Shown piece by piece: positions 34,435-46,344 of a stretch of DNA of 64,000 nt. Position 1 is the stretch's first letter, and every line of letters begins with the position of its first letter. The DNA comes from Maylandia zebra (Eukaryota; Chordata; Actinopteri; Cichliformes; Cichlidae). Position numbers and translations under genes: made by a program. Where the stretch lies: contig NC_135175.1 in NCBI RefSeq assembly GCF_041146795.1, forward strand, positions 21,902,575-21,966,574, read 5' to 3'. The notes below the pieces were generated by a model that saw only the letters and a program-made list of their open reading frames with translations, was not told the origin of the DNA and did not search any database.

Positions 34435-34971
34435 ATTGAAGCTCCCAGGACCCGAACTTGAAGGACAGACGAGGAGCGAGAGGAATATGAATAAGAATAG
34501 TATTTCGTTTTCATAAATGTTGTCATCTTTAATTACTTTTCCCACAGACATGCGCAGTAAGGCAACAAACTGTCAAATCTATGTAATATTTATTTATTTA
34601 TATATTCGGTAATTTATTGTTTTGTTTTTTTATTGCCTAAAATATCTAAATACTTAACAGGAAGTGGCATTTTTTTTATGAATGAGCATGGCGTTATGTT
34701 TTGCTAAGCAACCGCGTAGAACACCCTGTAAAGGACGGCTAATCGAACTCAGCTTGTTTGCTGCTGATATGAAAATCGGGAAGAAGAAACTCGATTTTTC
34801 TGTCATCATTATTTATAAGCTTTGTCTGGCTCTCCAGCGCCTGCTGTCAACCTATGTCAGCTGCTGGCTAGCTAGCTTGTATGCGGAGTGTATGTACCAG
34901 TAATGACTCCTGAAATAAGTCTGCTTTAGTGACATTTAGTCAGAACTAGTAAAACGTAACTGCTGAAGGCA

Positions 34972-37900
34972 ATGGGGCTACCGCAGAGCTCGTTACTGTC
35001 GGACGGAGGAGCTAATTGTGGATATCATGTCCACGGGGTACGTTAGAAAGTAGTGCAAGGTTACACGTCACGCGGTTTGTTAGTCCCTATAGCTCACTTT
35101 TCATACATTTTTTGCTTAGTGACTTGTTAACTGTGCTTTGAACCATAATTGCTGCTTTATCTATCTACGCAGAGCCTGACTGTAATTGACAGGTTATCGT
35201 GTAACTGTAGTTACTCGTGAGCTCAGCTTGAATGGTGTCCGCCCATGATGATGTTGAAGATGAGGTGGCATTTGGCACACTTCCAACCCGCGTGCCTTTG
35301 TTGGGAAATGGAATAGTTTAACAGTCACTATAGAAACTTTCTTTAGTTATGGCACGTTTCAAAGTTGCATATAACATATTAACCGCGCGAGAAAGCGGGT
35401 ACCTCGTCTCATTGAGAAGTCCCAAATTTTGGACACTGCAATATCTTAGGTTGACAAACGGGGGGCGATAATATCACTGTGCTGTTTGTCAGTCAAACCA
35501 AATGTCAAGTTTTCTGTTCTGTGTTTTAAATTATTATTAATATTTTTAATTATTTAAGTAATTTTATTTTATTCTCAGGTTCAAGAGGACTCTCCTGCTC
35601 TGAAGGCTGGTCTGGAGCCTTTCTTTGACTTCATTCTCTCTATAGGAAACGCCCGACTTGTGAGTAGACTCCTGTGTCACTACACTCCTGGTTAAAATGA
35701 GTAACTAGGTGTCAAATATTGACTTCTTCTATCTTTATGACATTTCAGGTATGAATTGTAATTGAAAATGACGAGTTGAGGACAAAATGAAAATGCCAAA
35801 AAAGCCCTGCAACGTAGCTGTGAATGTGGCATATATTCAATTGTATTTGAAAGTATGCTAAAAACTAAAACATTTTTAAATTCTAAACTTATTTTAAAAG
35901 GCGTTATGAAGCTGAATAACATATTTATAGATCTCAATCAACTTAATAGGACAAAAGCAAGTTGTAGTCTGTTTTGAAACCATCTTCAAGACCCATTTTT
36001 TCTGTATATAAAGCAAAGTACTCGGCAGGTAGGACACAGCAGGCAAACACCGATTTCCATAATTTTGAGGTACTGCCTTTATGAGATAATCCAGTGTTTT
36101 TCAGTGCTTTATTAATAACCTCATTTGGAAGAGTGGCAGTAATTACATTTCATGTTCTTTTTCATGAAAGAAAACGCATCTGCACAGTTGCAGCTGGAGT
36201 AGCCCTTTTTCCTTTTGTTTCTCCAGAATAAGGAAAACGACCTGCTGAAGGATCTTCTGAAGGCAAATGTGGAAAAAGCAGTCAAACTTGAAGTGTATAA
36301 CTCCAAAACCCAGCGTGTGAGGGAGCTGGAGGTGACACCCAGTAACATGTGGGGCGGTCAGGGTTTGCTGGGGGCTAGTGTCCGCTTCTGCAGCTTTGAA
36401 GGAGCCAATGAGAATGTGTGGCATGTCTTGGTAAGTTAAATCTACCTGTCTTCGCTCAGGTTTCACCCTTTGCTGGTTACTGTAGGTTAAAGGCCTTTGC
36501 ACACCGAATGTATGCGGAAAAATGGCTAAAATTCTGATTTTAGCCATTTTTTCTAAAAAAAAAAAGCCTGTTTTGGATCCAAACCTGCCGTATAACAGAT
36601 AAACACAACAAAAGTCTTGCTTTGTGTGAAAAAATGAAGTTGAAAGAAATGATGAGATGATTCTGATGTTTCTAAACAAGAAAAAGAAGAAAGTGAGAAT
36701 CCGGGTTCATCCAATTCTCAGGCGAGGACAGCAGCAGGGAAAATTTCTTGGTTTGATCCAGGAGTTGAAGCTGTATCTCGACTGCTTTCTCTTTTTGGCA
36801 AAATTGCAACCACATCTGAGGACGTACAGAAATAATTTTAGAGAGCTGATTTAGCCGGAGCAGTGTCTGGCTGTCTGTCTGAGGTAAAATAGTATTATTT
36901 TTACTATTTCCATATCATTGCACATTCAGTACTGGTGCATACGCTGAGCAATGAGCACACTTGTTGCCAAATGTAGTGGTCTGATTGGTCAGATCTGTTT
37001 ATTCCTATGTGGAAAAATATGAAAAATCGAGCTTGATCCGAACTATAAAAAAATAAATCCTGCAAATTTGAATTGAACAGTTGCCTTAAGAATAAGTGAG
37101 TCTGAAAAATCATTGCATTCTGTGTTCAAAGGCTTTAAAATTGCAAATGTTAATAATTTTGGTAGATTTTAGAATTTTTAAAAAAACTTTTAGGAAGTGG
37201 AACCAAATTCTCCCGCCGCTCTCGCAGGCCTGGATGCATACAATGACTTCATAGTTGGAGCTGACCAAGTGTTACAAGATGTAAGATTTCTTGTCTTTTG
37301 ACTTTTATTCCAAATAAGAAATAATTGTTTTAACTAGCAGACATTATTAAAAGAAATAACAAAAACGTTATTTTTGTGTGAAACGTCTGCAGTCCGAGGA
37401 TTTCTTTTCTTTGATTGAAGCCAACGAGGGGAAACCTTTGAAGCTTTTGGTGTACAACACTAAGACGGATCAGTGCCGAGAGGTAGTGGTGACTCCTAAC
37501 GGAGCGTGGGGAGGCGAGGGAAGGTTGGCATTGATTTTTTTTTTTTTATCTTTATTTAAATCAAAGCATGTAGATAAATATTGCCATGTCAACACCCGTG
37601 GGTTTTTTCCCCTATTTTTTAGCTTAGGCTGTGGGATCGGCTATGGATACTTGCACAGAATTCCAACTCGTCCAGTTCAGCCTAACGCCCAGAATAAAAA
37701 TGTTCTTCAACCAGTGCTCACTGGCAGCAGTGAAGAGGTAGCTGCAACTGAGCACACTGAGGTGAAGGTTGTTGTATCTTATTCTTGCTTATTTATTAAG
37801 CTGTGCAGGATGTAATGGCATCTATTGGTAGCAAGGGATCATGTTGAGAAGTACAAAAAGAATAATCTTTTTTATGGCTTAAAATGAGACCTACATATCT

Positions 37901-40082
37901 ACTACAGGAGGGATCCACCTTCTACACTAGCTCAGTTTTTTTTCAGTCGGGGGTGACGACCTAGTATTCACTTACATTTTTAGAAGCGGAAGGTGAGGCC
38001 AGGTGTATTGACTTTGTTGTAATCTGCAACCTCACCACTAGATGCCACTGTATCCCACAAACTGCTCCTTTAACTGTAACTTGCTAGAGGTATTTGTGAC
38101 CTCCAGTTTTCTCTCCTTAGGTGCCTTCTACCGATGAATGTAGCCCATCTACCGAAGCAGCACTGAATCAAAATGAGAAAAGCATGCAAGATCAGTCTTT
38201 AATCTCACCCACTCAGCAGCCACCAGACCGAGGTAACAGGATCACTTCAGGACATTTTCATCCATTTGACACATTATGCATTTTCACACGGAATAATGGG
38301 CATTTGCTTTGTACTTATTTCAGATGCTTTCACCATACTCGATGCACCGACTTCAGATTTATCAGCCACTGTTTCCACTAACGAGGAAGGCAGCAGCTCC
38401 ATGTTTGCTAATTATGGAGATGACTCAGGTGATCAGAGTAGCTTGGGTAAGTACTTCATACGTGATTAAATTGTGTGGCTAAATAGAGCAATTACGTGTT
38501 TATGATGGCATCCCGATTGAGAAGAAAAATAAGCACGATTAAAACCAGCTATTGTTGATACGCCTCTCAGTTAAGGAGTCATTTAATGCAGTGGTTTTGT
38601 ATTAGTCTCTTTTACTGCAGAATAAAACTACTCCAGCCAAATGTGTTAAGTGTTTTTTCACAGATATACGTTTTACAGCAGGTAAAGTGGTCTATACTGA
38701 ACACTTCATTAGGTAATGGATTGGACCCCATTTTACCTTGAGAACATTTTTAATTCTTCATGGCAGAGATTCAACAAGGAGATGGAAACATTTGTCAGAG
38801 GTTTTGGTCCATATTGAGATGACAGCGTCACACAGTTGTTGCAGAGTTGTGAAGTCCATTCGACTAAGATCTGGTGACTGGGGAGGCCATTTCAGTAAAA
38901 TAAACTTATTGTCATGTTCAAGAAGGGAGTTTAAGATGACTGGAATGGCGCGTTATTGTCTCAGAAGCAGCCATCAGAAGGCGGGGTACTGTACTGATAC
39001 TAACGAGCCCAAAGCGTGCCAAGAAATTTCCCCCACCGTCACAACACCACCACCACCAGCAGCATGAACAAGGCAAAATGGATCCAAGCTTTCATGTTGT
39101 TTGCCCCAGATTCTGACCCAACCAGCCGAATGTCACAGCAGAAGTGGAAACTCATCAGACCAGACAATATTTTTCAAAACCTCTATTGTACAGTTTTGAT
39201 GAGCCTGTGTGAATTGTAGGTTCAGTTTCCCATTCTTAGCTGACAAGAGTGGCCTTCGAAGTTTGACACGTTGTACGTTCACAGATGCTCTTCTGCCTAC
39301 GATGGTTGTAAAAAGTTGTTATTTGAGTTGCTGTTGCCTTCCTGTCACCATGAAGCACTTTAAATATTCTCATCTGGCATCAACAAGGCATTTTCAGCCA
39401 GAGAAGTGATGCTCACTGGGTATTTTCCCTTTTACAGAGAGTCATTTAAATCACCTTTCTTCTTCATTCTGATGCAGAGCTTGAACTTGAGCATATTGAC
39501 CATGTCTATGGGTCTACATGCACTGATTTCCATGTGCCATGTGATATCAGTTATCAAGAACTCAGTTAGCATTTTAAACAGTAGGTGCAGGTCAGTCCTT
39601 TCCATCAGTGGTCACGGTCTGAAATGCAGCAGTCTGAGCTTTGGTTATGTAATCTATTGAAGTACAAAAGTCATAAAAGGATGCTCAGGAGATTTGATCT
39701 TAATTATTGTTAAATATCTCCTTACAGACCAAGGAAGTTGAGCAATTTCCCATGGTTTCACCATCCATAACCTTAACAATATTGTATTATTCTTTCTTTT
39801 TTTTTATTATTAGATTATTCATCTTTTGACCAAAGACCTTCATTTCCAGAGAAGCAAGGAGAACCAGACATCCAGGAACCTGAGCAGAAGCTCGGTATAG
39901 ACCTGACTGCCAGCACTTCTCCTATCAGAGAGACTGCTGAAGACATGGCTGGCCTCAAAATTACCACCGAAAACCCGAGTATCACAACAATCCCCAAGGT
40001 ACCAGATGCTAACTCTGAGCCCTTAAGCTCAGTTGAGGTTGTGAGCGAAGAGATGTTTGAGCCTGCTGGGCCAGGCAGTTAG
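34972..40082 (+). CDS. gorasp1: Golgi reassembly-stacking protein 1 (GRASP65)
   Basis: Peripheral Golgi protein that tethers and stacks cisternae; it self-associates through PDZ-like domains and binds GM130. Coding exons: 34,972-35,037; 35,579-35,659; 36,227-36,430; 37,194-37,280; 37,393-37,523; 37,623-37,761; 38,121-38,232; 38,324-38,446; 39,814-40,082. The joined frame is open, 403 residues (human about 440). Gly2 is available for N-myristoylation. PDZ-like domain 1 holds [18 protein letters not shown] and [19 protein letters not shown]; domain 2 holds [32 protein letters not shown] and [22 protein letters not shown]. These follow human GRASP65 closely. The C-terminal Ser/Pro-rich region is diverged, with Ser/Thr-Pro sites (CSPST, ISPT, TSPI) of the kind phosphorylated in mitosis. 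The exon 6 end is the least sure: three in-frame donors lie close together and GAG|GTGAAG was chosen. Confidence 0.95.
36487..37140 (+). mobile_element. PIF/Harbinger-type transposon relic in gorasp1 intron
   Basis: The left end AAAGGCCTTTGCACACCGAATG pairs with the right end (reverse complement AAAGCCTTTGAACACAGAATG), forming imperfect terminal inverted repeats. Inside, an open frame at 36,657-36,854 reads [19 protein letters not shown], then LIQELKL and a FREL ending, like the N-terminus of Harbinger transposases (RRxWVHP, then QELRLD, then F-x-x-L). It is heavily decayed and much shorter than an autonomous copy. Target duplication of three bases is not clearly resolved. It lies in the intron between 36,431 and 37,193. 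Confidence 0.65.
36518..36551. repeat. Perfect inverted repeat, 15-bp arms, near transposon end
   Basis: AAAAATGGCTAAAAT at 36,518-36,532 is separated by TCTG from its exact reverse complement at 36,537-36,551. It is a subterminal palindrome just inside the Harbinger-type left end. Confidence 0.95.
38695..39570 (-). mobile_element. Tc1-like transposon relic in gorasp1 intron 8
   Basis: The left end carries ACACTTCATTAGGTA and TTGGACCCC, the 3' terminus of a common teleost Tc1-like family whose transposase reads on the - strand. Recognisable words in order include GGCAGAGATTCAACAAGG, TTTGGTCCATATTGAGATGA, ATCTGGTGACTGGGGAGGCC, CATCAGACCAGACAA, AGCCTGTGTGAATTGTAG, TCTTAGCTGACA and GCATCAACAAGGCATTT, ending near TGCCATGTGATATCAG. 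The transposase frame is broken throughout and internal deletions are present. The distal terminus is not visible. Confidence 0.85.
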
Positions 40083-41090
40083 CTGACTTTCATAAAGAAT
40101 ATTCAAGAGCACACCATGTTACAGAAAAGCTGCCGTTAATGATTGTAAGCTGTTATCACTGGGGCTGTTTTTTTTGTTTGTTTTTGTAAAAGAATTGCAT
40201 TTGCATACCAGTGCCACTGCTGCATGCTAAATTGCACATTTATGTTGACTTGAAATTCTAGGAATGCATACAGTTAATACACATGAATGTATTCTGTAGT
40301 TTAGGCGTACTGTATGTTTCAACATCAAACAAGATGAAGCCTTAGTTAAGATGTCATGCTGCTTAAAACCATCCTGGTGTGCACATTAAAAGCCCAAGGT
40401 AAAAAAAATAATAATTACCCTTACCTTGTTGCTCTTACAATAACCACTGTAACACAGTACACACACTGTAGATTAATGATGTTTGACTTAAGTGTCACAC
40501 CTGGACTTCTTTTCCCTTTTTTAAAAAAGAGGTTTTAATTAAAGTTTGTTTTTACTTTCTCGTGGTTACTCATACAGAAGGATTTAATCGCAGGCGTTTC
40601 CTATTTAAGCCTTTTTGCCTTTAATCTTGGTCAAAATCTTCTGTCTAATGTGAATGAGTGGGCCGTGTGTGACGCAGCTCTCTGATTGTTTTCTGTTTCT
40701 TCTCTTTTAATCGATTTTAGTTAGATCATGTCTCTGATTTGTATGGAAGAATTGAAAATATACAGCTATTTATAAATATATGTTCAAGATGAACCTCCAT
40801 GAGTCTGTTTTGGTTTCTGTTCTTTCTTTTTTTGGGCGGGGAGGTCCATGCTGTTGTTAAATCAAAATGTCATTAGACATATTTCCCGTGTCTAATATGA
40901 GTCATGTCCACCCAGCGGAGTTCATATTTTGAGGCAGCAGATGTCAGCAAACACCTCACGATACTTCTCCACTGAGCTGGCGCCAGTTTATCTCCCCTTG
41001 CAGCTCCTAAAATTCTGTCCAATCAGATTGCACATTTTCATATATTCAATGAGTCATAAGATGTTTCTGAACTTTTATTTTAATAAATCA
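40083..41090 (+). other. gorasp1: gorasp1 3'UTR and downstream sequence
   Basis: Follows the TAG at 40,080-40,082. Candidate poly(A) signals: ATTAAA at 40,385-40,390, ATTAAA at 40,538-40,543 and AATAAA at 41,082-41,087. Which is used cannot be decided from sequence. Confidence 0.5.
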
Positions 41091-43080
41091 CATCTCATTC
41101 TTAAAATTATGCAGGAATTATTTATATTTGTTGTTTGATCCGGCTGCTTTCCTCTTCCTATTGACTTTGGATAATCCAGTCTTGCCATGAACAAATACTT
41201 GGTCAGTTTCAGGAACCTATTTAGCTGGAAAAGAAATAGTTTGAGGTTTCAGATATTAAACAATAGAAATTTACTGATGGGAACTTGAATGGTTATGTAG
41301 TCCATTATTTACATTTCTTTAAACTGATCCTATATCCAGCAATCCGTGTGTGATCATACGTGGGCTCCAGAAGCTATTGATCAGAAAACAAAGCACAATT
41401 TATTTTCATCACTTTTTATTGCTAGATCAGGACAACCAAATATTCTTTGGAAGTATGCCAAAAGAAAAAATGTAAATAAATAAGCATTAGGGGGAAGCTA
41501 CAGTAGCAGACAGGGAATATGCCTCAATTATTTACCAGGGCACTCCAATCCTCCGCTGAAGAGGGGGATGGGCATGAAGGGAAAGAAAAGACTGTGCGTG
41601 GGGGGAAGAAAGACGAGAAGGAGATGGATTTGTCTTTTTTTTTTTTCTCCCCAGAATGAGAGCTGGAATGGCGTTCCTAAGGAAGCTTTCCTCTGGCACA
41701 CCTGTGAATCTGTTGTATTTCTTATATAAATAGGAATTAACTTGGTGGCTTTGGGTCCACTCGCTGTTGGAGATTTAATAGCAGCAATGTGGACATCTCC
41801 CAGAAATGTCAGGCTTGTCAAATCAGCACGTTTTAAGTGCAGGGTTGGATGGTGTTTGCGGGTGTCCATTGTAAGTCTCACTCAGGAGGGGGAGATATGC
41901 TATTTCTTCTCTTCTATGTGAGGTTAGATGAAGCAGCCCAAGGCAAAAGCTAGCAGCTGCATGCCAGGAGGAGTGTAAGGAGGTGCCACCTCTGGAGGAA
42001 CATGCCTTGCCTTCCTTTTTTCCTTTTTTTTTTTTTTTTTTTTCTCCCTGAGACTGTTTCAAAGGACGCTGTGACGCAGCTGAACCCACACGTCAGCTTA
42101 ACTTTATCTCAACCCCTAAGAGGCTCGGCTCACAGGCACCAGCATAGTGCCCGTTGCCTCAGCCTATCGTTGCAGCATGACAAATTGTGAAACAGAATAA
42201 CTACAGGGAAGGATGGATGGAAGGAAAGGATGAAAAAGGTATAAATACAAGGGGGAAGAGAGTGAACATACAATTGGTGCATGCACGTTAGTCACACGTC
42301 TCCACATAATGCTGTTCCTGTGGCTCGGTTAATGTGCGGCGCTGTCACATGAAGTAGGTCAGATTTGGATGTGTGGATGTTCAAGGGATATAAAATAAAG
42401 TGTTATAGTGACTTCTTAATGTAAAAAATAAAGATTAAATACTAAAAACTACTGCTTTTCTGTTCACGTGTGGTCACAAATCCACACCACGAACACGCTC
42501 GTCAACTTCTATTTTCTGCTTTCAGCACCTTCCCACCCTAATCACAAATATTTTGTCGGGATGGAGACTATATTTGGAAGTGCTGCGAGGTGTATTTGCA
42601 TACATGCATCACGCGGTGTTCTTCACAGTGTGTTCTCTCAGAGCCTGGGAATAATCCTGGAAAGTGCCTGTGTGTCAGACCACCAATGTACAGGCTGTAA
42701 TTACATTCATTCATGCAAGGGGACTGTCACTCTGAGGGGTTTGAATTCATTAGGAAGTTGTTTCCACCTCTTGCCGTCATTATCAACTGGCTTTATGCTT
42801 CTAATTGAGCAGGAGATTAGAATTGCTTCCAGTAAACATTACCGTAGATTTGCTTGTAAATTGTTGTTCCACACATACTTTAGCCCTTTGGACTGAAAGC
42901 AATCTTCTATAAACAAGTGGGTTATATTTCTTTAGTCTGCACTGTGTATATACCAGTCTTTGATGTGTACTGTAGAAAACTGACTAAGAGGCAATACTTT
43001 TTGGGGAGAAGTGGAAAGTAGTTTGGTTAAATCAAGGTACAATAACTACATGCAGAAGAAAATCCAGTATACTGCCCCAG
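41091..43080. other. Intergenic sequence right of gorasp1
   Basis: No gene recognised. It contains T-rich tracts near 41,637-41,646 and 42,017-42,043 and otherwise unique-looking sequence. Confidence 0.5.
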
Positions 43081-43239
43081 TTAGGTGTCATGTCACACCA
43101 AATCTCCTTTAATGCACTTTGGAATTGATTTTTCAAATCCCTGGAATTTTACTAGAAGGGTTAAACACCTTTCTTCTACACAATCCCCTCATTATATGCT
43201 GGTGATGGAAAATGCCATCTATCACATTGGTCCAAACTC

Positions 43240-43510
43240 TCTTAAAGGTGTTTAATTGCGGGGCTACAAAAGCCGTACCATATTAGCCGCACCATTTGCA
43301 TTCTGATCGAACCATTCAGTCAACCCATTGAAGAGACCACTCCCCTCAGGGCAGAAATGCTTCATCACTGGGTAAACATGATCAATTATAACAACTTCAA
43401 ACTGATTCACAGTGGCTCTTTCCTTCAAGGAAACAAGACATCCATATACGCTAAACTGCACGTGAGCTTGAATTCTTCCCTTTAAAACTGCTGATCGTCC
43501 CACGATATGT
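43240..43510 (-). mobile_element. Tc1-like transposase fragment, degenerate
   Basis: The - strand frame 43,503-43,264 contains DHVYPVMKHFCPEGSGLF then GLTEWFDQNANGAANM, matching the catalytic-domain part of fish Tc1 transposases (VYPxMKHFYPDGSGLFQDD, then GVTEWFDEHEND). The segment between, including the second catalytic Asp region, is deleted, so it cannot be active. The subfamily differs from the other Tc1 relics here. Confidence 0.75.
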
Positions 43511-43534
43511 TCCCATCCCTTTTCTCTCTGTTAT

Positions 43535-43610
43535 TGTAGGGTGACTTCAGGTGACTGTTGCTATGATTTGGCTCTGTATAAACAAAAGGGAATTGGACTT
43601 AACTGAATCC
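43535..43610 (+). mobile_element. LINE 3'-tail fragment
   Basis: GTGACTGTTGCTATGATTTGG, CTCTGTATAAA and AATTGGACTTAACTGAAT match the terminal part of the same teleost LINE-type repeat whose upstream 3'UTR is seen near 30.5-30.9 kb. Confidence 0.6.
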
Positions 43611-43879
43611 TAAGGCATTATCTGCTGCCACTGGTATCTCAGAGATGCACATGAGGCGATGTAGAGGAGCCCTCGTTCTTATTGGAAAGGGAGAAAGACT
43701 GTTTGTTGGTGGTTGTTGGAGAAAGTCACAGGTTTTTCGGTCAGGTACCAGTGATATGTGCCCTGTTTGTTTTCACTTGTATTCCACTTTCACTCGCTAA
43801 TTAGATGTAGGCACTATTTAGATAAGCCTGGGCACTGAAAACTACAAGATTGGTTTAGGAACACAATATTATCTGGCCT

Positions 43880-44075
43880 ATAGAAAAATAACATTTACCC
43901 AGTTTTAAAAATTATTTATATCAATTTTTGTAAATACTTTTTAAAATGTATTTTTTTATTATATATTTTATTTTTGTATATTATTTTTAAATACTTTTTA
44001 CAGTTTTATTTTTATTATTTATTTTATTGATTTATTTATTTTTAATGATGATGATTATTTTTGTTTTTTTTTTAA
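43880..44075. repeat. AT-rich low-complexity block
   Basis: T/A-only runs of the type TTTATTTTTATTATT over nearly 200 bases; no coding content. Confidence 0.85.
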
Positions 44076-45465
44076 CCCAGGGGCTTTAAATGTGAGGGGG
44101 GTTTAGCTGGGAGTGAGAAACCTGTGAGAATTCGTCCTAACACCATTGCCACAGGAAACCACGTGTGGAATAATTTTGAGACACTGGTGGTTTTGACAAT
44201 CGGCAGCATTTCACACCTTTTGAATGAGACCAGGGTGATTACAAAGAGATGTGTGTGCAAATTTAAAAAAAGCTGCCATATTGCACCAAAAGTCAAAATA
44301 TTTCACTTGTGATATTTTCCCAGTTTATGTGCACTAGATTTAGCTCAACATGAGTCTTTGCTGCTCTGAAACACAAGCAAAGGAAAGTAGGACAAAAGCA
44401 ACTGACTTATTGTTGCATATTACAGCATATAATGCTAGTGAAAATGAAAGCAGTGAGTGTTAGAGAGAAAAATCATGTCAGCAATAAGAAACCCTAACAT
44501 CCCTTATGTATGACTCATAACATCCCCTATGTTTTTGGTTTTAAGAACTTTTGTGGAATTTTACCACCAGCCCCGTACTTCTACCTTGTTTCTGAGAAAT
44601 GACAGTTATTGGTCACATGAACACAGGAAGTTGTTAGTCAGAAAAAAATAAAATAGCTGTTTAAAGAATTGTCAGTTTCACGAAGCTCAAATCAAAAGTG
44701 CAGGTGTAATAGTACGGTCGCCATCTTCATTCAGTGCATTAGAGTGCTAACCATTCCTGCAAAATGAAAGCAAATTTAAAAAATGAGTTTAGAAATGATT
44801 ATAATATTATAGCCAAGAAGCACTACGAGAGCACAAACCTCCTCCAAGACAGTTCACTGTAAAACTCTGTATATGTTAATTTTTCATTCATTTTCTTCTT
44901 TGTTATTGTAACACGTAGTTTTTAGAAGTTCGAGGTGGTGATAGTGCAGTAAAAACAAGCAAAAATGCAGGTTTGTGTAATTTTCCCTGTTGAAACCAGT
45001 TTTTAACATGCTCGACATAATTATTATTATTTATACACATGGATATGCTACGTGTGTAGCATTCCTTTCATTGTTTAGTACAGTTCATTTAAATGCTTAA
45101 TTAAAAAAAAAAAACTTTTTGAAAAAGTTTGTTTTGTTTTCCCAAAAAAAAGCTTATTCAGAAACATACATGTTATAACCTGTTACTGTAATTCACACCA
45201 CAAAATGGATAATAGGCATGTATTTGTGAATAACAATAAGCTTTTTACATAATAATTTTATACCACAGTATATTTTTAAGTAACTAGGCAAACAATGACA
45301 AGAAGAGTGGACACACAAGACAATATAGATGACAATAACAGAAACACATCAATTATATTGCACAAACCCTAGTATTGCACATGCCCTGACTGTCCTGAAA
45401 TTGCACTGACCTAATAGTTGTTTCCCTTTTTTTAATACACTAACTCTTTTTCACCTTCAATATAA
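44076..45465. other. Intergenic, no feature recognised
   Basis: AT-rich unique sequence with short palindromes (for example AAACTTTTTGAAAAAGTTT at 45,112-45,130) and no supported gene. Confidence 0.45.
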
Positions 45466-45579
45466 AGCATGATTATTAAATATGATCACATGTTTGTGTG
45501 CCCCTCAGCCACCCTTTTAAGTGACTCTTAAAGATGGGGAGACTTGTACTTTCCCTCATTGACAGTAGAAGACTATTCC

Positions 45580-45965
45580 AGAAGCTCACTCCCTGATATG
45601 ACAGAGCATTCTGTGAAAAGGTGGTCTGTCTAAATGCCAATTCACAATCACCTCTAACAGTGGCCCGGCAACACTGCTAGACTTTTGTTTAACAAAATCA
45701 CTCATTGGTGGAGGCGCCAGACCATGTATAACTTTGTATATTAGACAGGCAGATTTAAATAATTTGAAATTAGTAAAATTTAGAAACTTGTATTTATCGA
45801 AAATATGACAATGGTGATATGAAAAAGGTTTCTTATCTAATATTTTCAATGCTCTTTTGTAGCATACCTCGATTGGCTCAATAGCAGCAAAGCTCTTATA
45901 GGACCAACTTGTAATACAATATTCAATATGAGCCAGTAATCGCTGCTGTGTCTGTTAATGATGTG
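45580..45965 (-). mobile_element. LINE reverse-transcriptase C-terminal fragment
   Basis: Read on the - strand from about 45,960 the frame is open without interruption to the stop at 45,586. It contains QRLLAHIEYCITSWS, IEVCYKRALKILDKKP, SYHHCHIFDKYKFLNF and CLIYKVIHGLAPPPMSDFV. The HxEYC, ALK, KPxSYHHC and YKxxHGLAPP pattern is that of the region after the RT domain in fish non-LTR retrotransposons. A 5'-truncated copy, as usual for LINEs; fairly young because the frame is intact here. Sequence continuing to about 45,470 probably belongs to it. Confidence 0.75.
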
Positions 45966-46202
45966 CAGATATGTCTAAAGTTCTGTATAGGAAACATTCT
46001 TATTTCCTATTGTAAATTTTTAAGCATAATTTTAAAGATGAATTTTTTTTTTATCAAAGTCTAAAGTAACAGGATACTTAACCTCTCCATATATCATTCC
46101 CTACATGCCTTATATGGATTATTTCTATGTAGGACTTTTCCATTTGAAGCACTGCTTTCATTTTTTTTTAATCATCTAATATGCACAGTGATGATGATGA
46201 AT

Positions 46203-46340
46203 GCAACTTGGTGTTCAGGATCTTGCCGAAATATCCTTAGGTCCAAGGATATTTGGGCAAAATACTGGCATGGAGCTGGGAGCAGCCAGGGATCGAACCG
46301 ATCTTCTCCGATTTGTAAATGACCAGCTATACCTCCTCTT
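46203..46340 (-). repeat. tRNA-like SINE fragment (antisense)
   Basis: On the - strand GGTATAGCTGG (A-box-like) is followed by GGTTCGATCCC (B-box), then CTGCTCCCAGCTCCATGCC and CCTTGGACCTAAGGATATTT, ending at a GAACACCAAGTTGCAT word. This is a very common teleost repeat with a tRNA-like head. Confidence 0.6.
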
Positions 46341-46344
46341 TTAA

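Noticed and set aside
34682..34903. 73-codon + strand frame just upstream of gorasp1
   Set aside because: It lies in the probable promoter/5'UTR zone, matches nothing known, and is out of frame with the GRASP65 start at 34,972.
36657..36854. Small basic open frame as a separate gene
   Set aside because: Better explained as the decayed N-terminus of a Harbinger-type transposase within paired terminal repeats.
30060..46340. tRNA genes at the two B-box matches (near 30,120 and 46,295)
   Set aside because: The A-box spacing and flanks do not fold into a full cloverleaf by eye; both look like SINE heads.
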